From Cohnella faecalis (GTDB lineage Bacteria > Bacillota > Bacilli > Paenibacillales > Paenibacillaceae), in contig NZ_QXJM01000056.1 in assembly GCF_003570905.1 (NCBI RefSeq), forward strand, positions 1 through 64,000: DNA of 64,000 nucleotides. The letters are read 5' to 3'. A model generated the notes under the pieces. That model saw nothing but the letters and a program-made list of their open reading frames with translations, was not told the DNA's origin and did no database searches. A program made the translations under genes and the position numbers. Below, piece by piece: positions 11,171 through 21,083 of this stretch (positions are counted from its first letter, which is position 1; every line of letters begins with the position of its first letter).

Positions 11171-14100
11171 ACAAGCAGGCGCTTGACCGCATGCTCGGCG
11201 CTTTGGCGGACCGGCAATGGCGGCATGTATGGGAGCTGAAGGAATGGGAGGTTCGGCTGGCGGAATACGTTAAGCCGGGCGTTTATACGTTTCAGGGAGA
11301 CAGCGAAAAAGGAGCCCCATCCCGCTTTTTGACCGGTTCGCCCGGAACGACCTACTTCTTAAGCTTGAAAGTCGACATTCCGGCGGAATGCGGCGACGAT
11401 CCCGTCGGACTGATCGTGGAATTCGGCGGCGAAGGGCTGCTGAGGGTGAACGGGAAGCCTTATCATGGACTCGATTCCAACCATACGTTCGTTCCGCTTC
11501 TGCCGGGGACGGTCGGCGACAGTCCTTTCTTTGAAATCGAGCTGTTCGATCCGATTCCCGAGCCGGAGGATCCGCTGAACAAGCAAGCGGTCATCCGCAA
11601 GCCTATTCATTCGATCCGCGCTCTTCTGGTCGCCGTGAACCGGCCGCTGCAGAGCTTTCTACGGAGCTTGACGGTGGCGAAGGACGCGCTGCTGCGGCTG
11701 CCGGAGCGCGATCCGCTGGCGGGGAGTCTTCGCCGAGCTATTCAAGAGGCGATGAACCGGGTGGAACGTCGCGGCTGGGAACCGGAGCCGGATGACGCAT
11801 TTTGGCAGGAAGCCGAACGCGAGTTGCGCGAGAAAGTGCGGAATATAGCGCCGGACCGCAAGCCGTACGGCAGGATGCGCATGGTCGGCCAATCCCATAT
11901 CGACGTAGCTTGGCTGTGGCCGATTCGGGAGACGGTACGCAAGACGTCGCGCACCTTCTCGACCGTCTGTACGCTGATGGACGAATATCCGGAGTTTTTG
12001 TATTCGCAAAGCCAGCCCCAGCTTTACGCTTACGCCAAGGAGCATTACCCGGAGCTCTATGAACGAATCAAGGAGCGCATAGCCGAAGGCCGCTGGGAGC
12101 TTGTAGGCGGCATGTGGGTGGAGCCGGATTTGAATTTGCCTTCCGGCGAATCGCTTATGCGCCAGCTTCTGCACGGCCAACGATTTTATATGCAAGAGTT
12201 CGGCAAGCGGACGACCGTCGAGTGGCTGCCCGATACGTTCGGCTATTGCGCGTCTCTGCCGCAAATCTTGCAGCATGCGGGCATCCGCTACTTCATGACG
12301 TCGAAGCTGGGCTGGAACGACACCAATACATTTCCGCACGATTTGTTCCATTGGAAAGGAATCGACGGCACGAAGGTGCTAACCTTCCTCAACCACGGGC
12401 TTAACGAGCATACGACGCCTGCGGATATTCAGGAGCATTGGGACTCTTATCGGCAAAAAGACCGTCATCCCGATCAAATGCTGCTGTACGGACATGGAGA
12501 CGGAGGCGGTGGGGTTACCCGCGAGATGATCGAGTATGCGCAAAGGCCCGATCTGATGCCGGGGCTTCCGCAAGCGGAGTTCGGCACGGCAATCGGGTTT
12601 TTCGAAGGCGTCGGAGAAGATCGCGCGGATTTGCCGGAATGGCGGGGCGATTTGTATTTGGAGCTGCATCGCGGCACCTTTACGACTCATGCCCGCAACA
12701 AGAGCTGGAACCGGAAAGCGGAGCTGCTGTACCGGGACGCGGAAGTGTGGAACGAGCTTGGTCGTCCGTACGCCGCAGCTTCGCAGCACGCATCGTTCAA
12801 GTCGTCGCTGGAGGAAGGCTGGAAGCTGCTGCTGCTTAATCAATTCCACGACATCATTCCTGGAAGCTCAATCACGGAAGTGTACGAGACGTCCGCCAAC
12901 GAATACGAGCGAGTGTTCGAGCTTGGCGACGGAGCGTTGAAGCAAGGGATCGATGCGCTTGCCGAAGTCATCTCGGCAGAGGGCGAAGGCATTCCCTATC
13001 ACGCGTTCAACAGCCTCGGCTGGATGCGGGACGAAGTCGTTACGATCTCGGGCGGCGCGGAGCTGCTCGGCATGGCCGCCTTCGATCGCGACGGGAACGC
13101 ACTGCCGTGCGATTTACTCCCGGCTATCGATGAGAAAGACGGCGCTTACGCGTTGGCGGTCAGAGTGTCTTCCATCCCTGCATTCGGCTACGCGACCTTC
13201 TGGCTGAAGCCTGTCGGGGCTGCGGAAGCGGTTGCGCCGGTCGGGCTGGAATGGGCTGGCGAAGACAAACTTAACCGCTGGGAGACGGAATTTTACGTGC
13301 TCGAATTCGACCGGACGGGCACTATTGTTCGCTGGTACGACAAGGCCGAAGACCGGGAATGGCTGGCGCCGGGAAGCCGGGGCAACGAGCTCCAGCTATT
13401 CCACGACAAGCCGACGCTGTGGGACGCGTGGGATATCGACCCGGATTACGAGAAAAATCCGGCGGAAGCGGCCGAGCTTGTGTCGGCGAAGGCAATAGCC
13501 CGGGGAAATGCGCTTGATTTGCTTCGCTTCGAATGGAAGCTCGGACGTTCGTCCGTTTATCAGGATGTCGTGCTGTATCGGCATGAGAAACGGGTCGACT
13601 TCCGGACGCGCGTCCGTTGGGAGGAATCCCACAAGCTGCTTAAAGCCGCTTTCGGCTTCGATTTGACGACAGACAAAGCCGCTTACGAAATTCCGTTCGG
13701 AGCGATCGAGCGGCCGACGCACCGGAATACGTCCTGGGAGCAGGCGCAGTACGAGGTGTGCGGGCATCGGTGGGCGGACGTGTCGGAGAGCGGCTGCGGC
13801 GTCGCGCTCCTGAACGATTGCAAGTACGGGTACGACATCCGGGAAGGCACGATGCGTCTGTCGCTGCTGCGAGCGCCGAAATGGCCGGACGTTACGGCGG
13901 ATCAAGGCTGGCACGAGTTCGTGTACTCGGTCTATCCGCATGGCGGAGGCTGGCGGGAGGCGCATGTGGCGCGCAAGGCCGCCGAGTTGAACAGTCCGGC
14001 GGCAGTCCGGCTCGGCGTATCGGGCAAGGGCGCGAACGGCGGCGGGGCAGCATTCGGAGGCTCGTTGCCGGATCGTCATTCCTTCCTGCGGTTGGAAAGC

Positions 14101-14346
14101 GAGCACGTCGTGCTCGACACGATCAAAGCGACGGAGGACGGAGACGATACGATTCTAAGATTTTACGAATCGTCGGGCGGACGCGAGCGGATTTTCGTCG
14201 GCTGGCCGGAGCCGTTGTCCCGCGTTGTCGCGGTGGGCGCATTGGAACTGGAAGAAGAGGACGCAGAGGAGCTGACGCTTCGGGACGGCGGCTTCGAGCT
14301 GTCGTTCCGTCCTTATGAAATCAAGACGATCAAATTGATTCGATAG
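11167..14346 (+). CDS. Alpha-mannosidase, glycoside hydrolase family 38
   Basis: A 1059-residue retaining alpha-mannosidase. An N-terminal beta domain (1-200) precedes the catalytic domain with the zinc-site motif GQSHIDVAWLWP (His245, Asp247). The nucleophile is Asp356 in EWLPDTFGY, and a later metal-ligand region reads NQFHDIIPGSS. A long C-terminal beta-sandwich region follows. Family members hydrolyse alpha-1,2/1,3/1,6-mannosides of N-glycans or mannan in the cytoplasm; no signal peptide is present. The ATG overlaps the GH3 stop, and GH125 starts 14 bases after its own stop. The pairing of GH38 and GH125 points to breakdown of alpha-mannose oligosaccharides. Confidence 0.95.
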   Translation: MNKQALDRMLGALADRQWRHVWELKEWEVRLAEYVKPGVYTFQGDSEKGAPSRFLTGSPGTTYFLSLKVDIPAECGDDPVGLIVEFGGEGLLRVNGKPYHGLDSNHTFVPLLPGTVGDSPFFEIELFDPIPEPEDPLNKQAVIRKPIHSIRALLVAVNRPLQSFLRSLTVAKDALLRLPERDPLAGSLRRAIQEAMNRVERRGWEPEPDDAFWQEAERELREKVRNIAPDRKPYGRMRMVGQSHIDVAWLWPIRETVRKTSRTFSTVCTLMDEYPEFLYSQSQPQLYAYAKEHYPELYERIKERIAEGRWELVGGMWVEPDLNLPSGESLMRQLLHGQRFYMQEFGKRTTVEWLPDTFGYCASLPQILQHAGIRYFMTSKLGWNDTNTFPHDLFHWKGIDGTKVLTFLNHGLNEHTTPADIQEHWDSYRQKDRHPDQMLLYGHGDGGGGVTREMIEYAQRPDLMPGLPQAEFGTAIGFFEGVGEDRADLPEWRGDLYLELHRGTFTTHARNKSWNRKAELLYRDAEVWNELGRPYAAASQHASFKSSLEEGWKLLLLNQFHDIIPGSSITEVYETSANEYERVFELGDGALKQGIDALAEVISAEGEGIPYHAFNSLGWMRDEVVTISGGAELLGMAAFDRDGNALPCDLLPAIDEKDGAYALAVRVSSIPAFGYATFWLKPVGAAEAVAPVGLEWAGEDKLNRWETEFYVLEFDRTGTIVRWYDKAEDREWLAPGSRGNELQLFHDKPTLWDAWDIDPDYEKNPAEAAELVSAKAIARGNALDLLRFEWKLGRSSVYQDVVLYRHEKRVDFRTRVRWEESHKLLKAAFGFDLTTDKAAYEIPFGAIERPTHRNTSWEQAQYEVCGHRWADVSESGCGVALLNDCKYGYDIREGTMRLSLLRAPKWPDVTADQGWHEFVYSVYPHGGGWREAHVARKAAELNSPAAVRLGVSGKGANGGGAAFGGSLPDRHSFLRLESEHVVLDTIKATEDGDDTILRFYESSGGRERIFVGWPEPLSRVVAVGALELEEEDAEELTLRDGGFELSFRPYEIKTIKLIR

Positions 14347-14360
14347 GAAGTGTATGAGCG

Positions 14361-15680
14361 ATGGAAAAATTCCGCTTGCCCCGAATTTCATTGCGTCCTC
14401 CGGAGCTGCCGGACTCCGTCCGCGCCGTATTGGCGGAAGCGGAAGAGCGCCTGGCCGGACGTCCGAAGCTGCTGAACCTTTTTCGCAACTGTTTTCCGAA
14501 TACGCTGGAGACTGCCGCCAAGCTGATGGATGACGGCACGACCTTCGTATTGACCGGGGATATTCCCGCCATGTGGCTTCGGGACTCGGTCGAGCAGGTC
14601 ATTCACTACGTTCCGCTTGCGGCCGGCGATCCGGGCTTGCAGCGGATCATCGGCGGATTGATCAAGCGGCACATGGCCTGCATTCTGATCGATCCTTACG
14701 CCAACGCGTTTAACGAAACGGCCAACGATTGGCATTGGAACGCAGCGGACGGCACCGACATGGGGCCTTGGGTGTGGGAAAGGAAGTTCGAGCTCGATTC
14801 CATGTGCTTCTCCATCCGGCTTGCTTATTTGTATTGGAAGGAAACCGGTCTCGCCGATATTTTCAATGCCGATTTCAAAAAGGCGATGCGCACAATCGTC
14901 GACGTATGGCGGACCGAGCAGCGGCATGGCGAGCTGTCGGAGTATCGCTTCACGCGAGACGACGGGGAAGCAGAGGATTCGCTCCCGAACGGGGGCCTCG
15001 GCATGCCTGTCAACTACACGGGCATGATCTGGTCGGGCTTCCGGCCTAGCGACGATCCGTGCGATTTTCATTACAACGTTCCCGCCAATCTGTTCGCCGC
15101 CGTCTCCTTGCGGCAGCTCGGCGAAATTGCCAAATGGGTATTCCGCGACGAGCCGTTCGTTCGCGAAATTGCGCGGATGGAGGCAGAGGTGCGGCGCGGC
15201 GTCGAGCTGTACGGCATTTACCGTCATCCCGAGTTCGGGCCGATCTATGCGTACGAGACCGACGGATTCGGCAATTATTGCTTGATGGACGATGCCGGCA
15301 CGCCGGGCTTGCTGTCCATTCCTTATCTCGATCCCTCGTTGGCAGACGATCCGGTCTACGCCAACACTCGCCGCTTCGCGCTTAGCCGAAGCAACCCGTT
15401 TTACTATGAGGGGAAGGCGGCTCGCGGCATCGGCAGTCCGCATACGCCGCCGAATTATATTTGGCACATGGCGCTGTCGATGCAGGGCTTGACCGCCTCC
15501 GACCCGGCGGAAAAGTTGGAGATGATCGCGATGCTCGAAGCGACGGACGCCGGCACGGGCTACATGCATGAAGGATTTCATGCGGACGATCCGGCGCAAT
15601 TCACGAGAAGCTGGTTCGTCTGGTCGAACAGCCTGTTCAGCCAGCTTGTTCATCGGGCAATGAAGGAGGGACTGCTGTGA
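14361..15680 (+). CDS. Exo-alpha-1,6-mannosidase, glycoside hydrolase family 125
   Basis: A 439-residue inverting alpha-mannosidase of family GH125 (formerly DUF1237). Visible family motifs are TGDIPAMWLRDS (65-76), SGFRPSDD (225-232) with candidate general acid Asp231, and YMHEGFH with candidate base Glu404. The spacing between these two agrees with that between the residues I recall for the clostridial enzyme. GH125 enzymes act on non-reducing alpha-1,6-mannose, complementing GH38. It has no signal peptide, so it is cytoplasmic. The stop overlaps the next start (GTGA at 15677), so the GH5-like gene is translationally coupled. Confidence 0.95.
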   Translation: MEKFRLPRISLRPPELPDSVRAVLAEAEERLAGRPKLLNLFRNCFPNTLETAAKLMDDGTTFVLTGDIPAMWLRDSVEQVIHYVPLAAGDPGLQRIIGGLIKRHMACILIDPYANAFNETANDWHWNAADGTDMGPWVWERKFELDSMCFSIRLAYLYWKETGLADIFNADFKKAMRTIVDVWRTEQRHGELSEYRFTRDDGEAEDSLPNGGLGMPVNYTGMIWSGFRPSDDPCDFHYNVPANLFAAVSLRQLGEIAKWVFRDEPFVREIARMEAEVRRGVELYGIYRHPEFGPIYAYETDGFGNYCLMDDAGTPGLLSIPYLDPSLADDPVYANTRRFALSRSNPFYYEGKAARGIGSPHTPPNYIWHMALSMQGLTASDPAEKLEMIAMLEATDAGTGYMHEGFHADDPAQFTRSWFVWSNSLFSQLVHRAMKEGLL

Positions 15681-18600
15681 GTCGGACGATCGTCTTTTAC
15701 GATGCCGGATTTCCGCTGGCGGGCGACTCCGAAGCGATTCGTCTAGTTGTCGAATCGCTGCTGCGGGCAGAGGCTGTCCGCAAGGGAGACGCGGGCGGAC
15801 GGAAGTCGGAGGTATACGCCAGCGCTTCCGGCGATTTAGCGAGCAGGCTGTCCAGCCATGCATCCGGCGAAGGGAGCGGCTCGACGGTTATTGTTGCGAA
15901 TGCGGGGCAATTGGAGCGGGCGCTCGATGAAGCTGCGGGAAGGGACGGATGCTTCGTCAACCTGCACGCCCCTATTTTCCCAAAAGCGCATGGACGTCCA
16001 TCGTCGCCTATCTGAAACGGGGCGGGGGATTGATCAGCTTCGGCGGGGCTCCGTTCAAGCAGCCCGTCAGACAAGGCGCGGAAGACGGCGGTTGGGTTAT
16101 TGAGCCTGAGCAGACAGCCTACCACCAGCAACTTCATATTCATGAAACGCTTAAGGTGAACGGTTCTTCAGCATGGCTGCTGAGGGCATCGGACGAAATC
16201 CCGCTGCTGGACAATGCGAAAGATTTGTTCGATTCGGGAGATAGCTGGAATTTGGTGCCCCATGTAACGAAAAGCGCCGATCTCCCTCACCAAATGGGCT
16301 CGGCCGGTCCGATGGATGCGCGGATTTATCCGTTGCTGAAGGCCGTGTCGGCCGATGGGAGAGAGAGGGCAGCGCCCGTCGTGCTCTGGGAGCATGTCGG
16401 AGGCCCTTATGCCGGGGGCCGTTGGATGTTCGTCAACGAACCGTTGTCCGAACGGTTTGCGGCCGGCGGCGGAGCGGGCTTTCTGCACGAATGGGCGGCT
16501 TTCTGCGCCGGGGGCGTTACGGAGCTATGGATCAAGCCGAATTACGCGAGCTATGCGTCGGGGGAACAGCCGATGCTCACGTTTCAATCGCAGCGAATCT
16601 GCTCGGCCGAAGCCTCTTCGGTTGGCCCGGCTCCCGTCGACTGGACCTTCCAGATCGTTATCGACCGGGAGGATCGTTCGGGGCAATCGTGGCAATTCAA
16701 ATACATGGCTGAGGTGACCGGGGAGCTGGACATTTCAAGAATTCCCATTACCCTTGAGCTTCGGCCCGGCTTTTACAAAGTCATTTGCAAAGCCGAATCG
16801 AGTACGGGAGAAGTCCGGTTCCTTCGTCAGGGCTTCTGGGGAATGGACGAATCTTTATTGAAGGAAGGAAGCCCGATCGTTTGCGGCAAGGATTACTTCT
16901 GGAAGGACGGGGAGCCGTTGCCGGTCGTCGGCATGACTTACATGACCTCGGACGTTGCTCGCAAATTTTTGTTTTTGCCCAATGTCGACGCTTGGAATCG
17001 GGATATGGCCCATATGCGAAAAGCTGGAATCAACTGGATTCGAACCGGCATATGGACCGCTTACCGTAACGTCATGCAGGTCGACGGTCATGCTTCGGAG
17101 GAAGTGCTTCGCGCCATTGATGCGTTTTTGCAGACAGCCCGCAAGCATGATCTGCATGTGACGTTCACGTTCTTTTCTTTTACGCCGGAGACGTGGGAGG
17201 GTGGCAATCCTTACCTCGATCCCCGGAGCGTGAACGCTCAGAAGCGATTCATTCGCTCGATTGTGACGAGACATAGCAACACGTCGGGCGTCGATTGGGA
17301 TCTCATCAACGAGCCTTCGATGTTCGATCCGGCCCGCATTTTCGCGTCGGGTCCGCGCTCCGGCCGCGACGCCGTCGAGCGGGCGGCGTTCGTCGAGTGG
17401 CTTCGCAAACGGCATGGCCGCGTTGAGCTTCTGCAGGAGCGTTGGAATATGACTCCGGACGAGCTGCCGGATTTCGCGGCAACGGAGCTTCCCGAGCCGG
17501 AAGACATCAATTTCGACGTGCAGGACATGCATCAGGCGAAAAAAGGGACGCGATGGCTCGACTATTCACTGTTCTCGATGGAAATGCTGAACCGCTGGGC
17601 GAAGGAGCTGTACGCAACGATCAAGGAAGCGTGTCCGACGCATGCGGTGACCATAGGCCAGGATGAAGCGCTTGGAGCTCAGCGGCCTTCGCCTTTCTTT
17701 TATGGGGAAGCGGTCGATTATACGACGGTTCATACGTGGTGGCTGAACGATCATCTGGTCTGGTCGGGCGCATTCGCGAAAACGGCGGACAAGCCCAGTC
17801 TCGTGCAGGAAACCGGCATTATGTACGTCGAGACTCCGGACGGCAGGGCGAAGCGGTCGGAAGCGGAGCTTCATCATATGCTGGAGCGCAAATACGCCTA
17901 TTCGTTCGCAACCGGAGGCGCGGGCGCCATTCAATGGATTTGGAACACGAATTTCTATATGAACAATGCAAACGAATCCCATATCGGCGCTTTGCGGGCA
18001 GATGGCACGGAAAAGCCGGAAGCATCCGTATCCTATGACTTCGGACGATTCATGAACGATATTCGAGGATTGTTGAAGGAGCGGGTTCGGGAGCAGACGG
18101 CGGTCGTATTTCCGTATTCCAACGATTTGTCCAATCGCAGGCTTGCGTTCGACGCTACGACGACGGCATCGCGCGTTCTTGCCTATGATCTGAAGCTGCC
18201 GTTTCGCGCCGTTTCCGAGTACGATGTAACCCCGCTTGCGAAGGAACCGGCCAAGCTCGTTATTTTCCCGAGCCCTCACAATATCGACGACGACGCGCTG
18301 AACTGTTTGCTCGATGTCGTCAGCGAGACAGGGGCAGTGTTGTTGTTAACCGGACCGGCCGGGTTGGATGCTTATTGGAGGAAGAGCGGTCGTCTGACGG
18401 AGCTTCTCGGCTCCCGTGAACTGGCGAATGTCAGGAGGGAGGAGCGGCTTGAGCTGGATGGGGGCTTCTATCCCGTCTCGTTCGGCGCTCGTCGAATCGC
18501 AGAAGCGAGCAAGGAAATCGGATTGTCCGGAAGCTCGTCTTTAGTCAGCGTACCGATTGGAAGAGGCAAGCTTTTGTGGAGCCCTCTGCCCGTGGAGCTG

Positions 18601-18927
18601 AACGACCGGCAATCGACCGTTGCGGCGCTTTATCGTCATGCGGCAGATCTGGCCGGCTGCGTCGTCGAATTGGAGTGGATTCGCGGGGGCGATCTTCCGG
18701 GCATCTACGGCCGCAAGCTGAGCTTCCGCGACGGGGCGCTGTATGTGTTCATCTCCGAATCCGGCGACGATGCCGACATCGAGATTAAGGACATCGTTAC
18801 GGGGTGCGGGTACGCTTTCCGCGCGGAGAGCGAAAGGGCCGTTCTGTTCGCCGTTGACCGCAGCGGCAAGCTGCTAAGCGTCTTCCGTCCGGAAGAGGTG
18901 GCGGTCGAATGGACTCGGCCTTCGTAA
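15677..18927 (+). CDS. GH5-like glycosidase, ~1083 residues, one probable frame error
   Basis: Two overlapping frames (15677-16015 and 15949-18927) join into one 1083-residue protein if one C is added to the CCCC run at 15969-15972; the total length then divides by three. The first ~290 residues look like a ThuA/GATase-like alpha-beta domain plus beta structure. The middle (about 430-760) is a TIM-barrel glycosidase with an acid/base candidate Glu546 in LINEPS and a nucleophile candidate Glu712 in VQETG. A beta-galactosidase-trimerisation-like domain follows. No signal peptide is present. As the last gene of the mannosidase operon it may cleave a beta-mannoside or core linkage. The specificity is unknown and the family is assigned from catalytic motifs only. 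Confidence 0.7.
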
Positions 18928-18993
18928 TCGACACTAATTTTCGTTAACACGATTCAAGATCACGGACAACGTTTCAACAGTCCGCCGAAGAGC

Positions 18994-19021
18994 AAAAAAA
19001 CGGCAGCGATGCCGTTTTTTT
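18994..19021. terminator. Bidirectional terminator between GH operon and SDR
   Basis: The hairpin CGGCAgcgaTGCCG is flanked by A7 on the left and T7 on the right, so it can terminate both the + strand glycosidase operon and the convergent minus-strand SDR. Confidence 0.85.
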
Positions 19022-19033
19022 GCGTTTATAGGG

Positions 19034-19785
19034 CTATTTGGCATAGTAGCCGCCGTCTATCGGCAGCTCGACTCCCGTGATGTAAGACGACTCGTCCGAA
19101 GCGAGGAACAAGACACCTTTGGCGATGTCTTCGGCTTTGCCCAGACGCGGAAGCGGGGTTTGGGATTGGAACCATTGGTGCATTTTTTCGTCCTTGAACA
19201 TGTCCACCGTCATTGGCGTTTCGATAAAGCCCGGGTGAACGGAGTTTGCTCGAATGTTGTGCCGGGCGAAATCGACCGCCGTCGCCTTGGTGAGCATGCG
19301 TACCGCGCCTTTGCTAGCCGTATACGGCCCGGTTCCGCTTCCTCCGGTAAGCCCGGCAATCGACGAAATGTTGACAATAGAACCGCCGCCCGCCTCGATC
19401 ATATGCGGAATGACGTATTTTTGACCGAGGAAAATGCTTGTTACATTGATCGACATCGTTTTTTCCCAGTTCTCGACCGTTAAGTCCATGAACGGCGTCG
19501 CGTTGGAGATGCCCGCGTTATTGACGAGTATATCGATTTTGCCGAATTTCTCGACCGTTTCCTTCACGACGCGAATCCAATCTTCTTCCGACGTGACATT
19601 ATGCTTGAAGCCAATCGCTTCGCCGCCGGCCGCTTCGATCTCCTTCGCGACGTCTTTGATCTTGTCTTCCTGCAAATCGGTAATCGCAACTTTGGCGCCT
19701 TCCTTGGCGAACAACAGCGCATCCGCTCTGCCCATTCCGCCAGCCGCCCCGTAATAATGGCCGCTTTATTGTCGAGCCTGCCCAT
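19034..19785 (-). CDS. SDR-family dehydrogenase (glucose 1-dehydrogenase/FabG-like), one probable frame error
   Basis: A 250-residue short-chain dehydrogenase once one G is restored to the run at 19747-19750 (minus GGGG). Without it the first 13 residues are split from the rest. Features are the Rossmann start MGRLDNKAAIITG then GGMG, the NNAG motif, Ser-Tyr-Lys catalytic residues (NISSIAG, YTASKGA) and a C-terminus ending YITGVELPIDGGYYAK. It probably oxidises or reduces a sugar or keto acid with NAD(P)H. A GGGAGGG ribosome site lies just upstream, and a TAATAT -10-like box is near 19810. It is a single-gene unit, convergent with the GH operon. The substrate is unknown. Confidence 0.85.
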
Positions 19786-19975
19786 GATGAAACCCTCCCG
19801 CCTGCTATATTATCGGCGTTATAGGTTGCGACAACTGCGTTCGTTTGATTCGCGGCGACAGTCTTTTTGCATTTTTCGCCAACACGGACTGATGCGCTTA
19901 TTCAATTCGCGGGCGGTAACTCCTCAGCAATTCCGGACATAAGATACGCTAATTTGTGCAAATAAAGGTTGGAGC

Positions 19976-20893
19976 GTGCGAATAGAGGAAATAACCGGCT
20001 GCGTTTGGGCTACTGGGTTGTCGAACATGCGAATGAAGGAAATAGCCGGCTGCGGTAGGGCTACTCGGTTGGCGAACATGCGATTGGATGAAATAACCAC
20101 TTGCGGTAGGGCTACTGGGTTGGCAGACGTGCGAATGGATGAAATAACCGGCTGGAGTTGTGCTACTGGGTTGTCGAACATGCGAATGGATGAAATAACC
20201 AGTTGCGGTAGGACTACTGGGTTGGCAGACGTGCGAATGGAGGAAATAGCCGGCTGTGGTTGGGCTACTCGGTTAGCGAACATGCGAATGGATGAAATAA
20301 CCAGTTGCGGTAGGACTACTGGGTTGGCAGACGTGCGAATGGATGAAATAACCGGCTGGAGTTGGGCTACTGGGTTGTCGAACATGCGAATGAAGGAAAT
20401 AACCACTTGCGGTAGGGCTACTGGGTTGGCAGACGTGCGAATGGATGAAATAACCGGCTGGAGTTGGGCTACTGGGTTGTCGAACATGCGAATGAAGGAA
20501 ATAGCCGGCTGCGGTAGGGCTACTCGGTTGGCAGGCGTGCGAATGGATGAAGTAACCAGCTGGAGTTGGGCTACTGGGTTGGCAGACGTGCGAATGGAGG
20601 AAATAGCCGGCTGTGGTTGGGCTACTCGGTTAGCGAACATGCGAATGGATGAAATAACCGTCTGGAGTTGGGCTACTCGTTTGGCAGACGTGCGAATGGA
20701 TGAAATAACCGTCTGCGGTAGGGCTACTGATTTGGCGAACATGCGATTGGATGCAATAACCAGCTGCGGTAGGGCTACTCGTTTGGCGAGCATGCGAATG
20801 GATGAAATAACCGTCTGGAGTTGGGCTACTGGGTTGTCGAACATGCGATTGGATGAAATAACCGTCTGGAGTTGGGCTACTCGTTTGGCGAGC
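19976..20893. repeat. Minisatellite array 1: 18 tandem units of 51 bp
   Basis: Eighteen head-to-tail units of exactly 51 bp run from 19976 to 20893. Each contains GCGAATGGATGAAATAACC-like and GGGCTACTGGGTTG-like blocks. Units differ at a few fixed sites with recurring alleles (for example the segment after ATAACC, and GTCGAACATGCGA versus GGCAGACGTGCGA). Because 51 is divisible by three, a 17-residue repeat is open on the plus strand, and a long frame is open on the minus strand too. Neither translation looks like a folded protein or has a good ribosome site. It is most simply a non-coding intergenic satellite. Confidence 0.9.
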
Positions 20894-21083
20894 ATGCGAA
20901 TCGGGGCGTTTCGGCTTCCAAGTATAATTATATTATTGTCGAAAGGAACCGAACAGGTGCGCGCGCTGCTGGCAAACGGGGTTTCCAATCCTCCGCAGGA
21001 ATAAAAGGAAACGGAAGAAACGTGTCGAATTTTCTGAAAGGCGGCTGCGACTAGATCGGCCGAGACAGGAGAACGACAACACG

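Larger units (their letters stand above)
7446..14856. repeat. Right arm of the 7.4-kb inverted repeat (cleaner copy)
   Basis: It mirrors 1-7398. Downstream of about 7860 all reading frames are intact, and it runs without a seam into unique sequence beyond 14856. It is therefore taken as the true genomic copy. The first ~400 bases after the fold still contain indels that differ from those in the left arm, so neither arm was polished there. Confidence 0.95.

Noticed and set aside
14838..14856. LacI-type site GGAAACCGGTCTC in the GH125 gene
   Set aside because: Not palindromic and within coding sequence.
19924..21004. Open frames of about 340-350 codons across array 1 on both strands
   Set aside because: Same reason: open because 51 is a multiple of three, with no start signals.
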